Below, piece after piece: positions 6,054 through 7,556 of a stretch of DNA of 7,556 nt. Each line of letters begins with the position of its first letter. Positions within the stretch are counted from its first letter, which is position 1. A program made the position numbers and the translations under genes. The notes beneath the pieces were generated by a model, which did not search any database, was not told where the DNA came from, and saw nothing but the letters and a program-made list of their open reading frames with translations. The stretch is taken from the NCBI GenBank assembly GCA_025351985.1, contig JANXUW010000403.1:1-7556 (forward strand). Direction: 5' to 3'. This DNA is from Pseudolysobacter sp. Lineage in GTDB: Bacteria; Pseudomonadota; Gammaproteobacteria; Xanthomonadales; Rhodanobacteraceae.

Positions 6054-6722
6054 ATGATCATCGTCCATCACCTGAACAATTCGCGCTCGCAACGCGTGCT
6101 CTGGTTGCTTGAGGAACTCGGGCTGCCGTACGAAATCAAGTTTTATGCGCGCGACAAACAAACCATGCTGGCGCCACCGGAATTGCTCGCGGTGCATCCG
6201 CTCGGCAAGTCGCCGGTGGTCACTGACGGCGAGCTGACGATCGCCGAATCCGGCGCGATTATCGAATATCTGGTCGAGCGTTACGGCAACGGCGCGCTCA
6301 TTCCCGCCGCCGGCACGCCGCAGCGTTTGCGTTATCGCTACTGGCTGCATTACGCCGAAGGTTCGTTGATGCCGCCGTTGTTGCTGAAGCTGGTATTCGA
6401 CCGCATCGACAAAGGGCCGATGCCATTTTTCGTGCGGCCGGTGGCGAAGGCGATCGCGGCGCGCGGCAAAAGTTCGTTCATCGCACCGCAGATCAAACGG
6501 CATCTGGCTTTCGTGGAATCCGAACTCGCAAAAAGTACATGGTTTGCCGGCGATGAAATCACCGCCGCCGATATTCAGATGAGTTTCCCCCTCGAAGCGG
6601 CCGCGGCGCGCGGCGGACTCGATGCGAGTTATCCGAAACTGTCGGCGTTTCTCGCGCGCATCCACGCGCGGCCCGCGTACCAGCAGGCGTTGCAGCGCGG
6701 CGGTGAATTTGCGTTGGGTTGA
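6054..6722 (+). CDS. Cytosolic glutathione S-transferase
   Basis: The 222-residue protein has the length and two-domain layout of soluble GSTs. The thioredoxin-like N-terminal domain covers about residues 1-78. It has NSRSQRVLWLLEELGLPYE (9-27), where S10 or S12 is the likely catalytic or thiol-stabilising residue, the cis-proline motif KSPV (P54), and AESGAI (64-69), which binds the gamma-glutamyl part of glutathione. The helical C-terminal domain (about 90-210) carries the folding box FAGDEITAADIQMSFPL (164-180) with T170 and D173. Similarity in style is closest to the yeast Gtt1-like group, judged from memory. It conjugates or reduces electrophiles with glutathione; the substrate is unknown. 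The ATG at 6054 is chosen because a GGGAG lies 6 bases before it and the beta-1 strand starts there; an in-frame ATG at 5970 would add 28 unlike residues. Confidence 0.9.
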   Translation: MIIVHHLNNSRSQRVLWLLEELGLPYEIKFYARDKQTMLAPPELLAVHPLGKSPVVTDGELTIAESGAIIEYLVERYGNGALIPAAGTPQRLRYRYWLHYAEGSLMPPLLLKLVFDRIDKGPMPFFVRPVAKAIAARGKSSFIAPQIKRHLAFVESELAKSTWFAGDEITAADIQMSFPLEAAAARGGLDASYPKLSAFLARIHARPAYQQALQRGGEFALG

Positions 6723-6732
6723 AATCTGGTTT

Positions 6733-6837
6733 GTCATTCCAGCGCAGGCTGGAATCCATTTGGATTTTGCTATGTGTAGCGATATTTCAAGCCGATCAAT
6801 CAAGCTCAACATGGATTCCAGCCTGCGCTGGAATGAC
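6733..6837. repeat. Dispersed palindromic repeat, copy 2, between convergent genes
   Basis: Two perfect inverted 27-base arms lie at 6733-6759 and 6811-6837, with a 51-base loop. The arms match copy 1 (677-755) over the core GTCATTCCAGCG.AGGCT.GAATCCAT; differences are one C for A at the stem centre and the mismatch in copy 1. The loops differ completely in length and sequence. It starts 10 bases past the GST stop and ends 50 bases before the regulator's stop on the opposite strand, a position suited to a bidirectional terminator. It accounts for most of the 6723-6887 gap. Confidence 0.88.
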
Positions 6838-6887
6838 GGCATTTTTGCGTTGTCGAAATCCGGGATGCACGCGGTCAAGCCGTTTTT

Positions 6888-7556
6888 TCAGGCCCGGGTG
6901 CGTGCGTTGTCGCGCACACGGCGCCAGTAGTCGAGCAGGCGTGAGGACAACGAGGTATCGGTCCTGCTCGCCTCGACCACATGGCGCTTCAGCAGGATCG
7001 GCGTATTGCGCAGTTGCAGGTAATGTTCGAGTGCCGCGGTGATGCTCCGGCGCAACAGCTCGCGACTGATCGGCTTGGGCAGGAACCGGTAGATCTGGCC
7101 CTGGTTGATCAGCTCGATCAGGCTGCGGCTGTCGCGTAGCTGTGTGACCACGATCGTGAGCACGTGCGGATTGAAACTCTTGAGGATCTTCAGCGTGCCG
7201 GGAATATCGTCTTTCTGGTGACGCAGCTCGGCGATGACAAGCGTGATTTCGTGCTCACCGAGAATCTGCAGCGCTTGTTCGACGTTGCCCGCATGCAGCA
7301 CTTCGAGCGTTTCCGGCACGAGCTCGCGTACCAGGCGCGATGTTGCGGAATCCTCATCGAGCACGAGCAGTTTCGCGCCGGCGTGCGGTAACGACGGGAC
7401 TTGGCCGGAGGCGATCAACGTGGGCGGCGGCAAGCGTGGCAACGAGAATTCCTGCAACGCGATCTGCGCCGCCTGCTCGACCACATCGTGCAGATAACCG
7501 GGATCCCACGGCTTTTCGATGAAACGGAAAATCTCGCCTTCGTTGACTGACGCGAC
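6888..7556 (-). CDS. Tandem-receiver response regulator, C-terminal fragment
   Basis: The frame is open to the right edge, so the true start lies outside; 222 residues are visible. They begin VASVNEGEIFRFIEKPWDPGYL, the end of a first receiver (REC) domain with its conserved K-P (residues 15-16). After a proline-rich linker (about 41-55) a complete second receiver runs from about residue 61 to 180: AKLLVLDEDSATSRLV holds the acidic pocket (D67, D69), IVVTQ has the switch Thr (T138) and FLPKPI the conserved Lys (K161). The expected phospho-acceptor Asp is replaced by Glu (E110, in LVIAELRHQ). A basic tail of about 42 residues follows, with no HD-GYP, GGDEF or helix-turn-helix domain. It probably acts through protein partners in a phosphorelay or as a regulator of one. 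Output and partner are unknown. The GTG at 7484 is internal, not a start. Confidence 0.82.
   Translation of the reverse strand, partial: VASVNEGEIFRFIEKPWDPGYLHDVVEQAAQIALQEFSLPRLPPPTLIASGQVPSLPHAGAKLLVLDEDSATSRLVRELVPETLEVLHAGNVEQALQILGEHEITLVIAELRHQKDDIPGTLKILKSFNPHVLTIVVTQLRDSRSLIELINQGQIYRFLPKPISRELLRRSITAALEHYLQLRNTPILLKRHVVEASRTDTSLSSRLLDYWRRVRDNARTRA

Noticed and set aside
677..6837. The two palindromes as ends of one composite mobile element carrying the toxin-like gene
   Set aside because: No transposase or target-site duplication is visible, the arms are small dispersed elements, and ordinary housekeeping-type genes lie between them.
6033..6878. A 281-codon minus-strand frame opposite the GST
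   Set aside because: It is antisense to a well-supported gene and includes translated repeat sequence (SFQRRLES, IPACAGMT), a common annotation artefact.
7482..7484. GTG at 7484 as the start of the regulator gene
   Set aside because: The frame stays open to the window edge and encodes the end of a receiver domain upstream, so this Val is internal.

Overview
The window looks like a chromosomal segment of a moderately GC-rich proteobacterium. The gene content (di-haem oxidoreductase, MAPEG protein, GST, tandem-receiver regulator, Lys/Ala-rich histone-like tail) and dispersed 'GTCATTCCAGCG...GGAATCCAT' palindromes suggest Gammaproteobacteria, perhaps the Xanthomonadales/Rhodanobacteraceae. That placement is inference; there is no rRNA or other marker gene here.

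Layout. Most genes lie on the minus strand. At the left edge a 4-hydroxybenzoyl-CoA-type thioesterase overlaps, through an ATGA stop/start, the beginning of a zinc-type alcohol dehydrogenase that runs off the window. A palindromic repeat separates this pair from a secreted di-haem cytochrome c oxidoreductase (DHOR family). Next comes the most striking gene, a 771-residue mosaic. It has an N-terminal ricin-B-type beta-trefoil, a helical segment resembling domain I of Bacillus Cry delta-endotoxins, a jacalin-like beta-prism lectin domain, and a roughly 190-residue lysine-rich histone-H1-like tail. A strong hairpin lies 8 bases past its stop codon.

Upstream of the toxin-like gene are a VOC/glyoxalase-fold protein and a MAPEG membrane protein, both on the minus strand, and a divergent cytosolic glutathione S-transferase on the plus strand. 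These three form a plausible glutathione/detoxification neighbourhood. A second, perfect copy of the palindrome sits between the converging GST and regulator genes. The right edge holds the C-terminal part of a response regulator with at least two receiver domains; the complete one has Glu where the phospho-accepting Asp is expected.

The toxin-like gene has no obvious partner such as an immunity protein, chaperone or secretion component in the window, so it appears to be a stand-alone effector or toxin. No tRNA, rRNA, CRISPR array, transposase or phage gene was seen. All gaps between genes are shorter than 300 bases and are described in the entries.
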